The position numbers were made by a program, and so were the translations under genes. Below are positions 11,257 to 23,342 of a DNA stretch of 64,000 bases, in pieces. This stretch comes from Siphonodentalium dalli. Its lineage: Eukaryota; Mollusca; Scaphopoda; Gadilida; Siphonodentaliidae. How positions within the stretch are numbered: position 1 is the stretch's first letter; each line of letters begins with the position of its first letter. Below the pieces are notes generated by a model. The model made no database searches. It saw only the letters and a list, made by a program, of their open reading frames with translations, and had not been told where the DNA came from. The stretch lies in NCBI GenBank assembly GCA_032622095.1, contig CP136065.1, positions 53,253,949 to 53,317,948 of the forward strand, written 5' to 3'.

Positions 11257-11956
11257 GCGCTATAACAGCTCAATGTTTTAAGGTGTTACACAACGTCTGA
11301 TAAAAAGAGTTCTATCTGGAATATTCACACTATTTTTTCAGAGAACATGCATAGAGTAAACATAGTCCTATCGTAAAGTAGTTCCGTTTAATTCGGGATT
11401 AATTAACCCTCAGACTGCCGAAACTGCCGACAATTCGCTTGTTCGTGTCCCCCGAAAATAAAACTTGCCTGTTTAGAGGTCCCATTTTCGTGGCTAATGG
11501 TGATAGAATCACAATTTTTCAGTCAAGTTCATGGATAAATTACATTACACTTAATCGGCTTATGTCCGCGGCCATAAACCTGCGTTTTGATAACAATTTA
11601 TTTGAGACAAACTGTTGCGCGGGTATCAGTCGGCGCTTATCGGTTGAAGTTATTATGATCGTGCAGCCTGCACGTGCAACAAGTGTTCAAATACAACAGA
11701 AAAAAAATACTATGTCAAATAAATAACGTGATCAATGGACAGACAAGTTTCATTTCCGTGGGACACGAAAAAGCGAATTTAATGTCGTCAGTTTCGGCAG
11801 TCTGAGGGTTTTAATTAATCTCCTGTACGATATCCCGATAGGACTATGTTTACTCTATGTTCTCTGAAAACAAATGGTGTGAATATTCCCGATAGAACTA
11901 TTTTTATCAGACGTTTTGTAACACATTAAAACATTGAGCAGTTAGCGCAATTTTCT
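11257..11956. repeat. Outer long inverted repeat, interrupted by a TTAA element
   Basis: Left arm about 11257-11392 and right arm about 11820-11956 are inverted copies. Shared blocks include GCTCAATGTTTTAA, ACGTCTGATAAAAA, AGTTCTATC, GAATATTCACAC, TTCAGAGAACAT and AGAGTAAACATAGTCCTATC. The loop is occupied by the element at 11399-11818. The outer structure is therefore probably an older foldback element. Confidence 0.8.
11399..11818. mobile_element. Inverted-repeat element flanked by TTAATTAA
   Basis: Ends CCCTCAGACTGCCGAAACT and AGTTTCGGCAGTCTGAGGG, with the inner ends continuing through CGACA…TTCGCTT and CGTGTCCC on both sides (about 50 bp). It is flanked on both sides by TTAATTAA, so the target duplication is TTAA or the full 8 bp. 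The plus-strand frame 11439-11726 (95 codons) lies inside and has no recognisable domain. Confidence 0.82.
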
Positions 11957-12829
11957 GAAATTTCGGACTATTTCGTCTATAAAAATACGATGAGCAACTG
12001 AAAATGTTTTTCAACATTCTGGAAGGGGTATATGTCCATGGTATATATGTTTAAAATTTCACGCATAAACTATGACAGATAACAAAGTTATAATTAGTTT
12101 TATAGGCCCACCATAAATCCCCTATAATAAACGCATGCGGCCGTAAGCACATGGCTTTGCTGTGGATACTTTCGTTCCCAGCATGCATCATTCTCGCTAT
12201 CTGTAAAATGTCTATGAACAATGGCTGTGCCATGCACTCTTAGCTTTGATCCGCATTTAGAAGCATTCTGGTGTGGCGAATGAGAAACCTGCCGTTATTT
12301 ATAAGCCGTAGTTCATTGTAATAATTTGAAGAATTACTTGTCTTAACGGAATTCGGAGGCGGTCCATTCATGTAACCAATATATTTTATATTATGATTTA
12401 TATTTATGGCTAATAATATGATCTTGGTGGCGTTACCATTTCTGACTATGGTTTTCTTGTTATATTTAGGGCAAGGTATATGTGTTCGGTGTAGTAACGC
12501 AACATACGCAAACATTTGGTCAATATGGTAAGAATTTGTTTAAGAAAAGTGATATGTATCACCATGGAAACCACTGGCTAAGAGGTCTTGATATCAAGTT
12601 GCTGGTTCCTGCTGATTTAGCTAATATGATTTGGTGGGGAAAAATGATGCTCTTAAGAAAAGGTGCCGTTTTTATCATATTGTCATTTTTGCGGACATTA
12701 AATCTGTATAAACTAATTACTCATTGATGAGTAGTTATCCCTTAGGAAATGTTCAGATAATGACAATTTTTGAACAATTATTTCAATAGCAGCTACGTTT
12801 TTTGTTGCAAAACGACAGAAAGAGCAATC
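11957..12829. other. Non-genic sequence
   Basis: Contains the second copy of the 60-bp direct repeat (12335-12395). A fragment of the CCCTTTCTATACTAAA family lies at about 12718-12765 (CATTGATGAGTAGTTATCCC, then AAATGTTCAGATAATG). No gene seen. Confidence 0.5.
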
Positions 12830-13008
12830 TACAGTAATGTTCTAAGTAATCGACTTCTTAACCACAGCAGAATTATGGGTAACTTTTCAGGATTTAGTCG
12901 GAAATATGGCTTGTTGCCATTCATCGGAAAGCTCTCGGGACTAAATCCTGAAAAGTTACCCATAATTCTGCTGTGGTTAAGAAGTCGATTACTTAGAGCA
13001 TTACTGTA
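12830..13008. mobile_element. TA-flanked foldback element (CAGTAATG family), short copy
   Basis: TACAGTAATGTTCTAAGTAA to TTACTTAGAGCATTACTGTA. The arms match those of 5090-5308, but the apex is asymmetrically deleted: the left arm runs into CATTCATCGGAAAGCTCTCG, and the right arm starts at GGACTAAATCCTG. Confidence 0.9.
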
Positions 13009-13358
13009 TGTTGGGGTCTGTGTGTTGTACTTTGCAGAGCCATTGTTAGGATACGTTTATACACTGGCAAGTTTGCACTGCAATTTTGTGTAGGCATTTT
13101 CTCATAGAAAATCCTATGGTGCCAGAATATAAAGGCAACATGCATATTTACCAAGTAAGTAAATGTTCGGTAGTTCCACGTGTGACGGTGCTGCTAGCAC
13201 TTTGCCTTAAAATGCCCTTATAATTGAATCGTGCGAGATAATTGCATGCTATGCATATATTACAGGCAACTATCTATAGCATCGCTACTTGTGGAAATAC
13301 ATGGTTTTTACTTCTCATGTAGTTAGCTCTGGTACTATGCTCAAATAGTTTTGTACCT
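13009..13358. other. Non-genic sequence between two foldback copies
   Basis: Nothing recognised. Confidence 0.5.
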
Positions 13359-13538
13359 ACTAAGTACTAAATAATCGACTCCTTCCTTAACCACTGCTGA
13401 ATTATGGGTAACTTTTCAGGATTTAGTCGGAAATATGGCTTGTTGCCATTCATCGGAAAGCTATTTCCGACTAAATCCTGAAAAGTTACCCATACTTATG
13501 CTGTGGTTAAGGGGTAGATTATTTAGGGCATTACTGAA
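13359..13538. mobile_element. TA-flanked foldback element (CAGTAATG family), third copy
   Basis: Same hairpin arms as 12830-13008, with a different apex deletion (GGAAAGCTATTTCCGACTAA) and more decayed ends. The left end has lost the CAGTAATG motif; the right end keeps GGGCATTACTG. Confidence 0.85.
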
Positions 13539-14490
13539 AGTGCTGCCAGCAGATATAATGGGAGCCTCTCGAATCATTCAGACGTGCCTGAGACCTCAAA
13601 AATGACAACTTAAGAAATAAATATACTTTTTCTTGACAACATCATGTTCCACCACCCATGTAACTCGTCAGAGCCACTTGACCAGAAGTGGTTTGCCACA
13701 ATTTGTGTTGGCTGTTCCCTCGACAACTCAATGTATACATACCACACAGTTTCTGACATGATGCATTACTCGAACCTTTCTTTGGCCCAGCGGTGATTGA
13801 AGCTAACCTTGTCATGGCCAGACTGTCTCGCGTGAAGCTACGCAATTGATTGTCGCCTGATAAGCCGAGATTTTGGAAGAACTGTCCGTATTTATCGCCG
13901 CGAAAGAAGACTGATAGAATCGATCTATTGAACTCATCTCTATCAGACAAATATCATACATATTTGGAGTTCCATCCCCTCAATTGCTATGGCTGACGTA
14001 GTTTATCGGCGCCTTAAAGGGTCGCAAATCGCGATGGTGGGATTCCATCTTCAACTACTAGTAACTCTCTTTCCCTTCTCTCTCCATCTCTTTCTTACCC
14101 TTCGTTATCCATTTATAATGGTTTATCGATTTATATTATAGTCTTTGAATAGGATAGACGTACACATACCTATATCACCTTTCGCATTGTTTATTGATAT
14201 ATACCCAGACATTGAATCTGATAAACGTATATATCACAACTGTAATTTAGTCCATCCTTCACAATGCTTGTTGGGTATAGAATATCGGCGTTGTTGTATC
14301 CAGAAACTTGATAGGCCTATGGACCTATGGTATTGCAATGGAGAGGCCGTTTTCATCGAACAAAATCAACAAAAGTGTAGGATATATGTGTCGCTGTAAA
14401 TCTTAGAGGGGAAATGTGTGTATATATGGACTTCATATAATTATTAGACAATTCTCGATCGGCGCCTTATGGGAATCCGGATTCTCCAGT
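13539..14490. other. Non-genic sequence
   Basis: The minus frame 13642-13950 (102 codons) shows no recognised domain. A pyrimidine-rich CTCTC stretch lies at about 14060-14095. Confidence 0.5.
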
Positions 14491-14991
14491 TTAAAGACAC
14501 GGTTGGCTTTGGCGGTGGGTATCCTGTGAAAATATCTCCACCCGTCAAAAACCGCCACAAACAGAAAGAACATCAAAATGTAGATATACTTTGTCCGTAT
14601 ACAAATAAGAAATATCGCATAAAGAGTATGTTATGGTCATTTGTTTGACCATTGTTATGTAAACAAAAGCATAAAAAGTAACTTTTCTGGTGTTTGTTTA
14701 TATTATGATGGTAAACATAAAGAGCGTTCTTTGTTGTTGAATACCTGATATGGAACTAATAAAGAGCTTTATGCCATTTGTGTGGGATTAGCCAGTAGCA
14801 TTGTGCTGTCTTCTGTAACACAATCAGGCTCTTGCTTGGGTAAAATATAGTAGGTCTTTATGATAACATGCTGTTTACGCGATGGTCGTGGTATATATGA
14901 ACGGAACTGTATGCGTTTTAATGTTTTTCTGTTTGCGGTGTTTGGAACAAATATGAATATTTTCGACAATTAAGGCCGCACGTGCCTTTAA
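14491..14991 (+). mobile_element. TTAA element, 500-bp GGCGGTGGGTATCC family
   Basis: TTAA flanks with ends AGACACGG and CCGCACGTGCCT. Landmarks in order: GGCGGTGGGTATCCTGTG, AAAACCGCCACAAACAGAAA, a TATGTAAACAAAAGC block, TAAACATAAAGAGCGTTC, CTGTAACACAATCAGGCTC and TTTTCGACAATTAAGG. Nearly the same sequence occurs at 45821-46322. The minus frame 14769-14969 lies wholly inside it. Confidence 0.92.
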
Positions 14992-15204
14992 CACCTTCTA
15001 TACTAAATACTCATTGACGAGCAGTTCAGACGACCGTTGAACTTATCATCTGAACATTTCCCACCAATGAATATGAATCCTTCTGCACTTGTATTATCTG
15101 GTCCCAGTCTGCCGTCTGCTTATATTGCATGAAAATCCCTCCAAAATGAATGATAGACCATTCCAATGTATACCTTTATAACTGGGTGAGATAACCTATT
15201 TAGT
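14992..15204 (-). mobile_element. CCCTTTCTATACTAAA family copy, abutting the previous element
   Basis: Begins directly after the TTAA of the 14491 element with CACCTTCTATACTAAATACT and ends around CTATTTAGTACATACAG. It matches the reverse complement of 16235-16492 in order: GACGAG, GTTGAACTTATCATCTGAAC, CTGCCGTCTGCTT, CCCTCCAAAATGAATGATAG. Confidence 0.78.
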
Positions 15205-16234
15205 ACATACAGATTTAACGCATTCTACCATTCATAAAACACGTCTCGTTTGGTTTGATACCACTAAACTTTGTTGTATGTTCCTCATCTTCACAAATAG
15301 TGAGATCAATCAGAACCATAGCATTTTCCTTTACAGAGTCAGATATATTGAATTTCAAGAGCCAGAAATCGTGTATTTGATTGGTAAAACGTCTTGGCGA
15401 TTGACTCATATTAAAAGTCCCAGATCAACTTCATGCGCGTGTACATATAACTATTTTAAATTATCAACAACGAAAAGATGGGATATCTGGAATTATTCGA
15501 TTCAAATCGTCACAAGCATAACCTTTCATTAATCACTAACGATTAGCTATCATTATGCGGTGTACTTCATTGACTTTGTTTTAGGAACAGTAACTAGACG
15601 TGAAACACAGAAGACGTTTTATGTGCGGATGCACCACATGTCTTACGTTACGCCGTGAAACGTCACAATCAGTGAAACTTACACCGAAGTATACTCATGT
15701 GATTAGTATAATATGAAGTGAGTGTATCTCGTATGATTATGATACTATGCATCTCGTTTGCAATTTCCGTTTGTTTTTCTTATGTGAGAAGCACTCATTT
15801 TACATTCTCTCTATAATATTACCATACGCTAGCGTAATTAACGAACCACAGCTAAACACACGCATAAGATAGGGTACGTATATCTGTGTCTTTTTAATCC
15901 TATAAAATAACTTCATAGATTCGTATTCCCATAAAATAATATTAACGTAGGCCTTATATCGTGGTGTGATTATGATATATTACACTCCAGACATGCACAA
16001 TTAAGGGTTCATCGGCAGAGTTGGACCTAAAGCAATTTCGTGTATAAATTAGGTCAATCATATCATACATCAAGGCATGTGAGAAATCAGAGATTCACAA
16101 TGCAAACAGACTACGAGCTCACCGACTCAAACTTAAAACCTAAATAAAAAAGCGTCCGGCTTTGGTTCGTTATTATGGAGGGTTAAACTATGGACGCTTA
16201 TTTGCATATATTTGTATATTTACGATTCTGGTGT
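15205..16234. other. Non-genic sequence
   Basis: No gene or repeat recognised in about 1 kb. Confidence 0.5.
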
Positions 16235-16492
16235 TTAACCCTTTCTATACTAAATGGATTATCCCACCACGTTATAAAAGTAAACATTGGAATGGTACAT
16301 TATTCATCTGGAGGGGTGTTCATGAAAAAGAAGCAGACGACAGATAAAAGTACACATGGAGTCCTATTTATTGACAGCTAATGTTCAGATAATAAGTTCA
16401 ACAGACAATTTGGTCGTTTGTTGAACTTATTGTCTGAACATTTCCAGAGGGATAACTACTCGTCAATAATTATTTGGCAGATAAAGGGTTAA
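16235..16492 (+). mobile_element. CCCTTTCTATACTAAA family, intact TTAA copy
   Basis: TTAACCCTTTCTATACTAAA (16235) to AGATAAAGGGTTAA (16492), 258 bp. An internal hairpin is formed by ATGTTCAGATAATAAGTTCA and its complement (about 16382-16441). This is the best-preserved member; partial relatives are at 14992, 25059, 28271, 30204, 31379, 40906 and 54783. Confidence 0.9.
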
Positions 16493-17633
16493 AGACTTCT
16501 GCGAGCTGTGGCTGGTTCGATTGTGGCAAGGACCAGTCTAATGCGCAAACTGTCTGATGTTCTACTTCATATATAGACGTAAAATAACATTTTAGTAACA
16601 GACTTTCGTATCGAAGTTGACATAATTACTTGTCTGTCATTGTTTCTGCGACTCTTATGTCTGTTTATTTTCGCGAACTCATGTTGCTTGTTGAATAGAC
16701 TGGTTCCTGGTCCGAAACTACAAAAATCTAAACATTTAGCAACCTGACTCTCGAGCGTTATTTGAGGTAACTTCTAGTTTTAGATGCTTGGGTATAGCAG
16801 ATCATTTGAAAATTATATTTTGGTCAAGTTTGCCGTCAAATCGGAGATGGTTTCAGTCACATGAATATTATGTAAACACCAGTGACATTCAGGGGGAATT
16901 ACTGTCAACGAGCGATCACCGTGCTTCGAATCAATGGACTGAGTTAAATAGTTGGATGCACTCGTTGACAGTAATTCGCAATATTGACAGATATACGCTC
17001 CAGGAGTAAAAATTGAATGAACGTCTGGATGACTTCGTCCCCTGCTTGTTGTAATGAACCTTCTACAGTTTTATCTTATTTGGGTACCCGAGGGTTCAGT
17101 ACATAGCGCAATTCACCATACTAAGACAATCGACCGTGGAAACAAACACTTCTTTCGGCCAGAGAATTTTAAAGACAACATTCATTCGTACAAACCTCTA
17201 AGCTATTTGCGCTTTTAACGTCTGACACGAGATCGCCATTAAAACACCAAGGACGAAAGTGCTCCATTCTTTTGAAATAGCGAGATATGAGCACCGGAGA
17301 ATTTTATACATCCCGCTTATATCGCAAGCGCACCGCTTGCGACATTGTTGTGACAATTCGAGCTTAATATTTCGCAATCTCGATCGATCGTGCTTAATAT
17401 TGCTCTTAATAAAAATCGTAAAATCGGCTTGTGGTGACATGTTGTTTGAAAAACGGTTAAAGATTCCGTTTCCCGTTCACAATGTTTTCAATCACTGGTG
17501 AGATCTTCTATAGATATGTGTTCCTAGAAAAAGACGCGCTCAATATCGCGATAAAGGCAATCCTCAATATACCACTTGTTTTGATTGGTACTGTACGTGT
17601 GACCAGCATAACTTCTCTACGGACGCATCCTGT
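16493..17633. other. Non-genic sequence with a 16-bp inverted repeat
   Basis: AATTACTGTCAACGAG at about 16899 and its exact complement ending near 16977 bracket a loop of about 47 bases. No other structure or gene seen. Confidence 0.5.
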
Positions 17634-17649
17634 GGGGGGGGGGGGGGGG
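17634..17649. repeat. G homopolymer, 16 bases
   Basis: An uninterrupted G run inside the chance frame 17482-17895, where it would be read as glycines. Confidence 0.95.
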
Positions 17650-19138
17650 TCACAAAATGGGCGCGTGTACCAATTATATGAATCCGAAATAGTAAGCCAT
17701 GTGCAATGTATTATGTCTTGGGTTCCAGTGGCAACAGTTTACACATACAATTCGCATCTACTGCACATACATGTATCATTTATTATTTCTGTACTTCACG
17801 AAGAAAGCTTACGTGTGGCATTATGTGGCCCATTGTACATGTACCAATTACATGTACGTGTAGGCGGCATTGTTATAATTTTAACTGTTCGATAGCGGGT
17901 CGTTTGATTTGATTCAAATATATTTAGTGTTAAATTACGTATGGATAAATACATGTTTATACGTTATTGGTGGGGGTTCTCAAAAACTGATGAACCGCCG
18001 CTCCCTACACCTAATATATATTCAAACAAATTAAATATAACAGGCTTTTGTATGACGGGTGCAAAATATGTATAATAGTTTTAAATTGGTTCAGACTGAT
18101 TGCATGGTTACATAATCATATAATGGTGATGGGGTGCGTATATATATGTTATGGAATATTTGAACGGGGCATAACTATAGGAGGTTTATAAAATAGATAT
18201 TGGTGATATTGTCCCGTTAGAAGACTATAATACGTGGGCGAAAATAGGCGGTGCGTGGGGTCACGATAAGGGATCCAATATTTGCGTGATTCACCGGAGC
18301 TCATTCACAAAAAAATCGCAAATATAACAGACGATTTAATTAAATTGAGAGATGCTACTATAAGTATACTGTTCTCGTTCAATGTTAGAGTGATATCTCC
18401 TTTTGGGAGAGCTTCATGGGATAATACTACAAAAGATCGCATGGTTTGTATCAATACCGTTCGCTCAGCCGATAAGCAGCACAGCATTTCAGTGTAACAT
18501 AACGTTTCTCCGAACTCTGGCTCCCGCATTAGGAAATTTAGTCAGTGGGACTCCGAACCCAATAGACTATCGAAATAAGATAGCTAAGTACATCTGTACT
18601 TACAAGTTACAGAGTGAGGACACAATAAGTCCAGTGCTGGTGTCTTCTCGTGGGAACATTGGTCACGTAGACCCATGCACCTGCACATACCTGCGCAATA
18701 GATTAATTAAACTTATATATTGATATTTAGAATGCTGTCATAGAATTACTACCAGGCATTTAGAGATTGCCTGGTCACACGTGATGAACTCGATGACCAA
18801 TGGCAAAAGCCACAAAACTGACGTATGTATTCTGACAGTCCCAAGTCTAAACATGTGTAAATTATATTGCAAACAAAGTTTCCCTTGAAATACTGGGCCA
18901 TGTCTCAGTGTGTTCAAACTTCGTTATACGTTGTAGAAATGTTTGAGTTCCTGTCGACAAAACACCTCAAGATAATCCAGAATAGAAGAACTTGCGTATA
19001 CATCATCACAAATAAAATGTTCATACAGACGACCTACATGTACATTGTACTTAATTTAATCTGAAAGGAATGATACACACAGTGGTGCTTCATTAATATA
19101 GTGTAAGGAATCATTTCCCGGACAAGAATCTGCCACAT
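17650..19138. other. Non-genic sequence
   Basis: About 1.5 kb without a recognised gene or repeat. The overlapping short frames (17482-17895, 18282-18723) have no domain features. Confidence 0.5.
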
Positions 19139-19212
19139 TAGGTCACCATAAGCCACCTAGCAGCGGCGAAGCTGGTTCGATTCCCAACAACCGCGGATTG
19201 AGATCCACCCAA
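19139..19212 (+). repeat. Short dispersed repeat with a B-box-like motif
   Basis: GGTTCGATTCC at 19174-19184 fits the RNA polymerase III B box. The surrounding block (CACCATAAGCCACC, GAAGCTGGTTCGATTCC, then GATCCACCC) recurs at 22683-22757 in a more decayed form. This suggests a tRNA-related SINE remnant. No cloverleaf can be drawn, so it is not called a tRNA gene. Confidence 0.45.
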
Positions 19213-19240
19213 ATCGATGTGTGTCAATTTTGTCCGTTGC

Positions 19241-19582
19241 TTAACGATACGGGCGGTCTTCGCGGTGGATATTGTTGTTAAGATAGTCACATCCGCTAAA
19301 ACCGCCATAAACAGAAATCATATTATATAATATACATATTTTGTTCTTATACCAATCATAAATATCGCGTACATTGCAATGTTATTGTCACGTGTATACG
19401 CTTTGTTATGTTAACAAAAGCCAAAAACGTTACATGACCTGACTTTTGTTTACATAAATAGCGTATGAACTTTAATTAACATAACATTTACGCGATATTA
19501 ATGATTTGCATAAGAACAAAATATGTCTATTCTTACTGTTCATGACAGTTTTAACGGGGCCGCGAAGGCCATTGTGCCTTTA
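19241..19582 (+). mobile_element. TTAA element, GGCGGTGGGTATCC family, diverged short copy
   Basis: TTAACGATACGGGCGG to TTGTGCCTTTAA. Shares AAAACCGCCATAAACAGAAA and the central GTTATGTTAACAAAAGCC block with 14491-14991, but lacks the AGGCTCTTGC half. Confidence 0.75.
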
Positions 19583-20044
19583 ACTGTATTGGTGGATTCT
19601 ATACGTGTTGTTGGGTTATTTCGAAGTGTAACTCTCTATATATGCAGTCCTAATTCCTCCGCAAGGAAACTGACAACGCCAGAACTAACAAAATGGCAAT
19701 AAACCATGCAAACAAAACCACTTAGTCATGCAGTTGCTCGCCGGTCATACATGTAAAGTATCGAATTCTCGCTTCATATTATGCCATGCATTACACAAGA
19801 AGGCTCAGTGCGCAATATCGGATACTTAAGTCCATGCGCGGTGTAAAGTCTCAGTAGGAACTTTCGTGTTTCAATATTAGATATAGTGTCTACTTTACCC
19901 CTGCTGTCACGTATGTAATATAATCGACAAAGGATCCGATACCTTATCATGAATTGCATGAGTGCATTTTCAACACAGGTTTATAACAACGTGGATTTTT
20001 TATGAGTTGTTTTTGTGAACATTTTGTCATGAGGTGAGTCGCAT
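19583..20044. other. Non-genic sequence
   Basis: Nothing recognised. Confidence 0.5.
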
Positions 20045-20098
20045 ATTCCGCCAGGGTACCGGTCTATCCGCATTCCGCCAGGGTACCGGTCTATCCGC
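20045..20098. repeat. Two tandem 27-bp units
   Basis: ATTCCGCCAGGGTACCGG followed by TCTATCCGC occurs twice in succession without a mismatch. Confidence 0.85.
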
Positions 20099-20185
20099 GC
20101 GTTTTAAGAATGGCACTTCATTTCAACGTGTAGGTCTGTTTACCTTTACATATATATTAATAACTAGTCGAAACGGACTCCCTTT

Positions 20186-20253
20186 AATAATATAATCAAT
20201 ATATATAAAAGAGTAGGATCCTACTCTTTTATATATATATTGATTATATTATT
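20186..20253. repeat. Loopless near-perfect palindrome
   Basis: Arms of about 33-35 bases meet at AGTAGGATCCTACT with no spacer. The only asymmetry is an extra TA in the right arm. Confidence 0.9.
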
Positions 20254-20261
20254 ATGCTACT

Positions 20262-20460
20262 TCAATATATCCTCGAGAAAATAGGTTCAATATTAGACAT
20301 AAATATTGACATTGGTTCATATTGGACTTGTTTGGTTCTGATATTTGGCCCATAGTTGACTTTATACCCGTTATTATGTTGAATGGCGCGGGCCACAGTG
20401 AAGACACATATATAAAGAACGTACATCTGGTGCTGAAATAGGCCCATAGTGAGCGTATTT
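20262..20460 (+). mobile_element. CAACATATCC family, B subtype, 3'-truncated copy
   Basis: Starts TCAATATATCCTCGAGAAAA and carries AATGGCGCGGGCCACAGTGA and AAAGAACGTACATCTG. It lacks the GAACAGGC end. Confidence 0.6.
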
Positions 20461-20841
20461 GTTTGTTTTCTTTTTTGTTATTTGTTTAATTAAATTTGTT
20501 TAGATAAAAATTTTGAAAAACAAACGCCGTTATATGACCTCCGTACCCCGAGTCACCACAACAAATTTGGTTGAAAATAGGTCTAGGGGTCTGTGAGAAA
20601 AATCCGAACAGACAGACATATCCTACTACCTATTATATATACATGTATGAATGAATGTTTTAATTTTAATTTTATTTTGCAATTTGATTTAGCAGGAATC
20701 GATATGTAAAATATTCCTTATATACGTATGCGAAAATATTATATTAAGCGTGACATATAGGCCTTATGGGCCGGGTGTTTATTGTATACTGTTCTCACTA
20801 TATTTTGTATTATGCATACACATGTCACGTAAATAAATGAT
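20461..20841. other. Non-genic sequence
   Basis: Nothing recognised apart from AT-rich low complexity. Confidence 0.5.
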
Positions 20842-20886
20842 ATCTCTCTCTCTATCACTCTCTCTCTCGCTCTCTCTCTCTCCTCT

Positions 20887-20943
<57 letters not shown>
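20842..20943. repeat. CT microsatellite, about 100 bp
   Basis: An interrupted first half is followed by a pure CT run of about 45 bases. It produces the spurious glutamate/arginine-repeat frame at 20739-21008 on the minus strand. Confidence 0.95.
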
Positions 20944-20947
<4 letters not shown>

Positions 20948-22682
20948 GATTCACAATATGGTTTGGTTGCGGTGTGATCCTTTGTTTGACCTGCAGTTTA
21001 TATGCCACTTTGGTTGGCGTTTACCTGTTCCGGCTCATTTGTGTTCCATGTTGGTGTGTATTTCTCATTTCCTTCCGGTATGGTCATCGGGTTTGTTGAA
21101 ACAGGGTAATAGAACTGAATAACGCCGAAGCACTTTATACTTGATTTCGCTTTATATCTGTGCTTGGAACTTTTGGAACTCAGACTACAAAAAGATGCCC
21201 TATGAATCTAAAGTAATCTGGATTTGGCAGAAGAAAGCCAAGTTACAAACACTATTATTTGCGGAAGCGACCCAGCCTAGTCTATATGCATCGATCTTCG
21301 GTAGATGGATGGCTTGATAATCACTCACGAGAAATATGAATTAATGGTTTCGTGTTAACTTATATTGCTTGAATAAACAAAATAAAAATGTGTATTGGTC
21401 GTTATGATTGGTCAGTCGATTAATCAGCTGGAGATGTATCGATTTGCTTGTGGGCGCCGAAAAGTTGATTGATGAGAAATGCGTCGTTATCGTGAAGCAG
21501 TGAGACTACTGGGGGCTGGAAATGAAGAGAATTTAGTTGTGGAAATAAACTGACTACATTTCTCGTCTTGAGTTTCACGGGTGTGCAAAATTTACACTAT
21601 TTTAAATTCGCGCATTTGAATTTCAGTTACATCATAAACATGTGTGTAGAGTTTAACGGTCACGATTTTGAGAGTAAAACCGCCAAATTCGAAAATACAG
21701 CTAAGCAACCAGATGCCATAAGTTGTACTTGTATGGAGGTAGAATAAGAACAAATTACCTTGTTTGTCTGTTGTTCCTACATGTAGATTCCATTGCGTCC
21801 AAGAAGTAATGTAAAAATGTGAACCATCAGAGAATGGCATAAACGGCGCGGCACTCGAACATATGCGCAAAAAATGTAATCGTCCGATCATTGTATATAT
21901 GTCTAACAATTGCGTTCTATGTTTATTTTGTGACCAGCATTTTTGGCAATTATATAAATAACTCACCCTACCGCCCAGACGTATCCTCACCCCACATGGT
22001 ACATATAACATAGTATGAACAAACATGACGTTAGAAGGTTGGTAATTGTTTCAAGGATAAGCCTTAAACCAATGTCGAAAACTTTTTACCGGAAAATGTT
22101 CAGAATTCAGAATAGGATGCCAATGAAATTGCACAAAATTTACGCAGCGCGAATGATTGAGCCATCAAGACCAATCTGAAACTTAGATGAAGATCAGAAT
22201 TGCTGACGTGTGATCGTAGAATATCAGATCGGACGACGAAGAATGCATAAACGTCAACAAAATGCGCACGAAGTAAAGAAATTGGCATATGAGCGCCTGT
22301 GAGTTGCGATGAAGTCGGTAGATTAGTTGGGAGGTAACCAAAGTCACGTTCATTCTAATCCCTATTCAGGGGTTATACCACCGACGCATTGGAGCGATTT
22401 ATCTCGGGGGTAACTCGGTTCTTCTCAGATGACAACTCTCGGAGATATGGCTTTTATCCCCTATTCAGCTGTTTTGACACGTTTCCGACTATGCGGTATC
22501 AGTTCTCGCATGCACCAGAGCAACCGTCGCTCCTGATAATAAGCCAACAATACACTCTGCTTCTAATATCAAACCCAGTAATCAAATGGTTCGGAAACGG
22601 ACTGGCTATCGTTGGTTATACAAATTCAACTTGGCGTTGATTAATATACACTGGATGGTCCATGGATGCCATGGTATTGTGC
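20944..22682. other. Non-genic sequence; one 144-codon frame of unknown meaning
   Basis: About 1.7 kb without recognised repeats. The minus frame 21592-22026 is the longest non-repeat frame in this part of the window, but no domain, signal peptide or splice context makes it convincing. Confidence 0.4.
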
Positions 22683-22757
22683 ATTAGGCCACAATAAGCC
22701 GTCCACCAATGACAAAGCTGGTTCAAATCCACAAAAGCGCAGATCCACGCAAAGGGA
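22683..22757 (+). repeat. Decayed copy of the B-box-like dispersed repeat
   Basis: AAAGCTGGTTCAAATCCACA and GCAGATCCACGCAAAG correspond to 19160-19210. Confidence 0.4.
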
Positions 22758-22777
22758 AAGTAAGCTAATGTGTGTTA

Positions 22778-22830
22778 TGGAGTCGATTACTTAGGGCATT
22801 ATGGAGTCGATTACTTAGGGCATTACTGTA
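22778..22830. repeat. Solo, doubled end of the CAGTAATG foldback family
   Basis: TATGGAGTCGATTACTTAGG plus GCAT is present twice in tandem, ending in GGGCATTACTGTA. This equals the right terminus of the foldback element at 12830-13008. Confidence 0.75.
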
Positions 22831-23342
22831 CCTGGGCAAATTTGTCAGTAGCCTTCCGGAGTCAGTGCATAGGACTCCTATGATAGGAGTGATTTCTTGT
22901 TCGAAATTAACCCTCTATGTGGTATTTCTTCCATCCGTAAAACTGACATAATTATGTCTCGATATGGTGTAACCGATAAAAAAAACGATGAACGCCAATA
23001 AACCTCACCATGCATGAGTATAATACCATAAACAAGTGTCGCTTTTACTCGAATTAATATCTTCGCAGTTGCAATTGTTCATGATAATACGCACATACAT
23101 GTACGTGAGGTTCAGTAAAGGGTCGTTCTTTTGAACTGTATTTCGACAAAGGTAGTACACAACTGGTTCCCACGCCACCGCCAGCTTACGTGGTCTCTGA
23201 TCCACGAAATATTTCACTGTCCTGCTATAGAAAATGAGTATGAACAGTGGCTTAATCTTCGGAGCCAATTGTACATGTAGGGCATGTATAGTATATGTTG
23301 TTATTGACTGTATCTTCACCTAATACGCACACGTTTGACTAC
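22831..23342. other. Non-genic sequence
   Basis: Nothing recognised. The minus frame 23005-23319 (104 codons) has no family features. Confidence 0.45.

Noticed and set aside
17482-17895. 137-codon ORF
   Set aside because: It reads through a 16-base G run and has no domain.
19139-19212. tRNA gene
   Set aside because: Only a B-box-like motif is present; no A box at the right distance and no cloverleaf can be drawn.
20739-21008. Arginine/glutamate-repeat protein
   Set aside because: It is the translation of the CT microsatellite.
21592-22026. 144-codon minus-strand ORF
   Set aside because: No recognisable family, signal or splice evidence. The length is notable but possible by chance in 64 kb.
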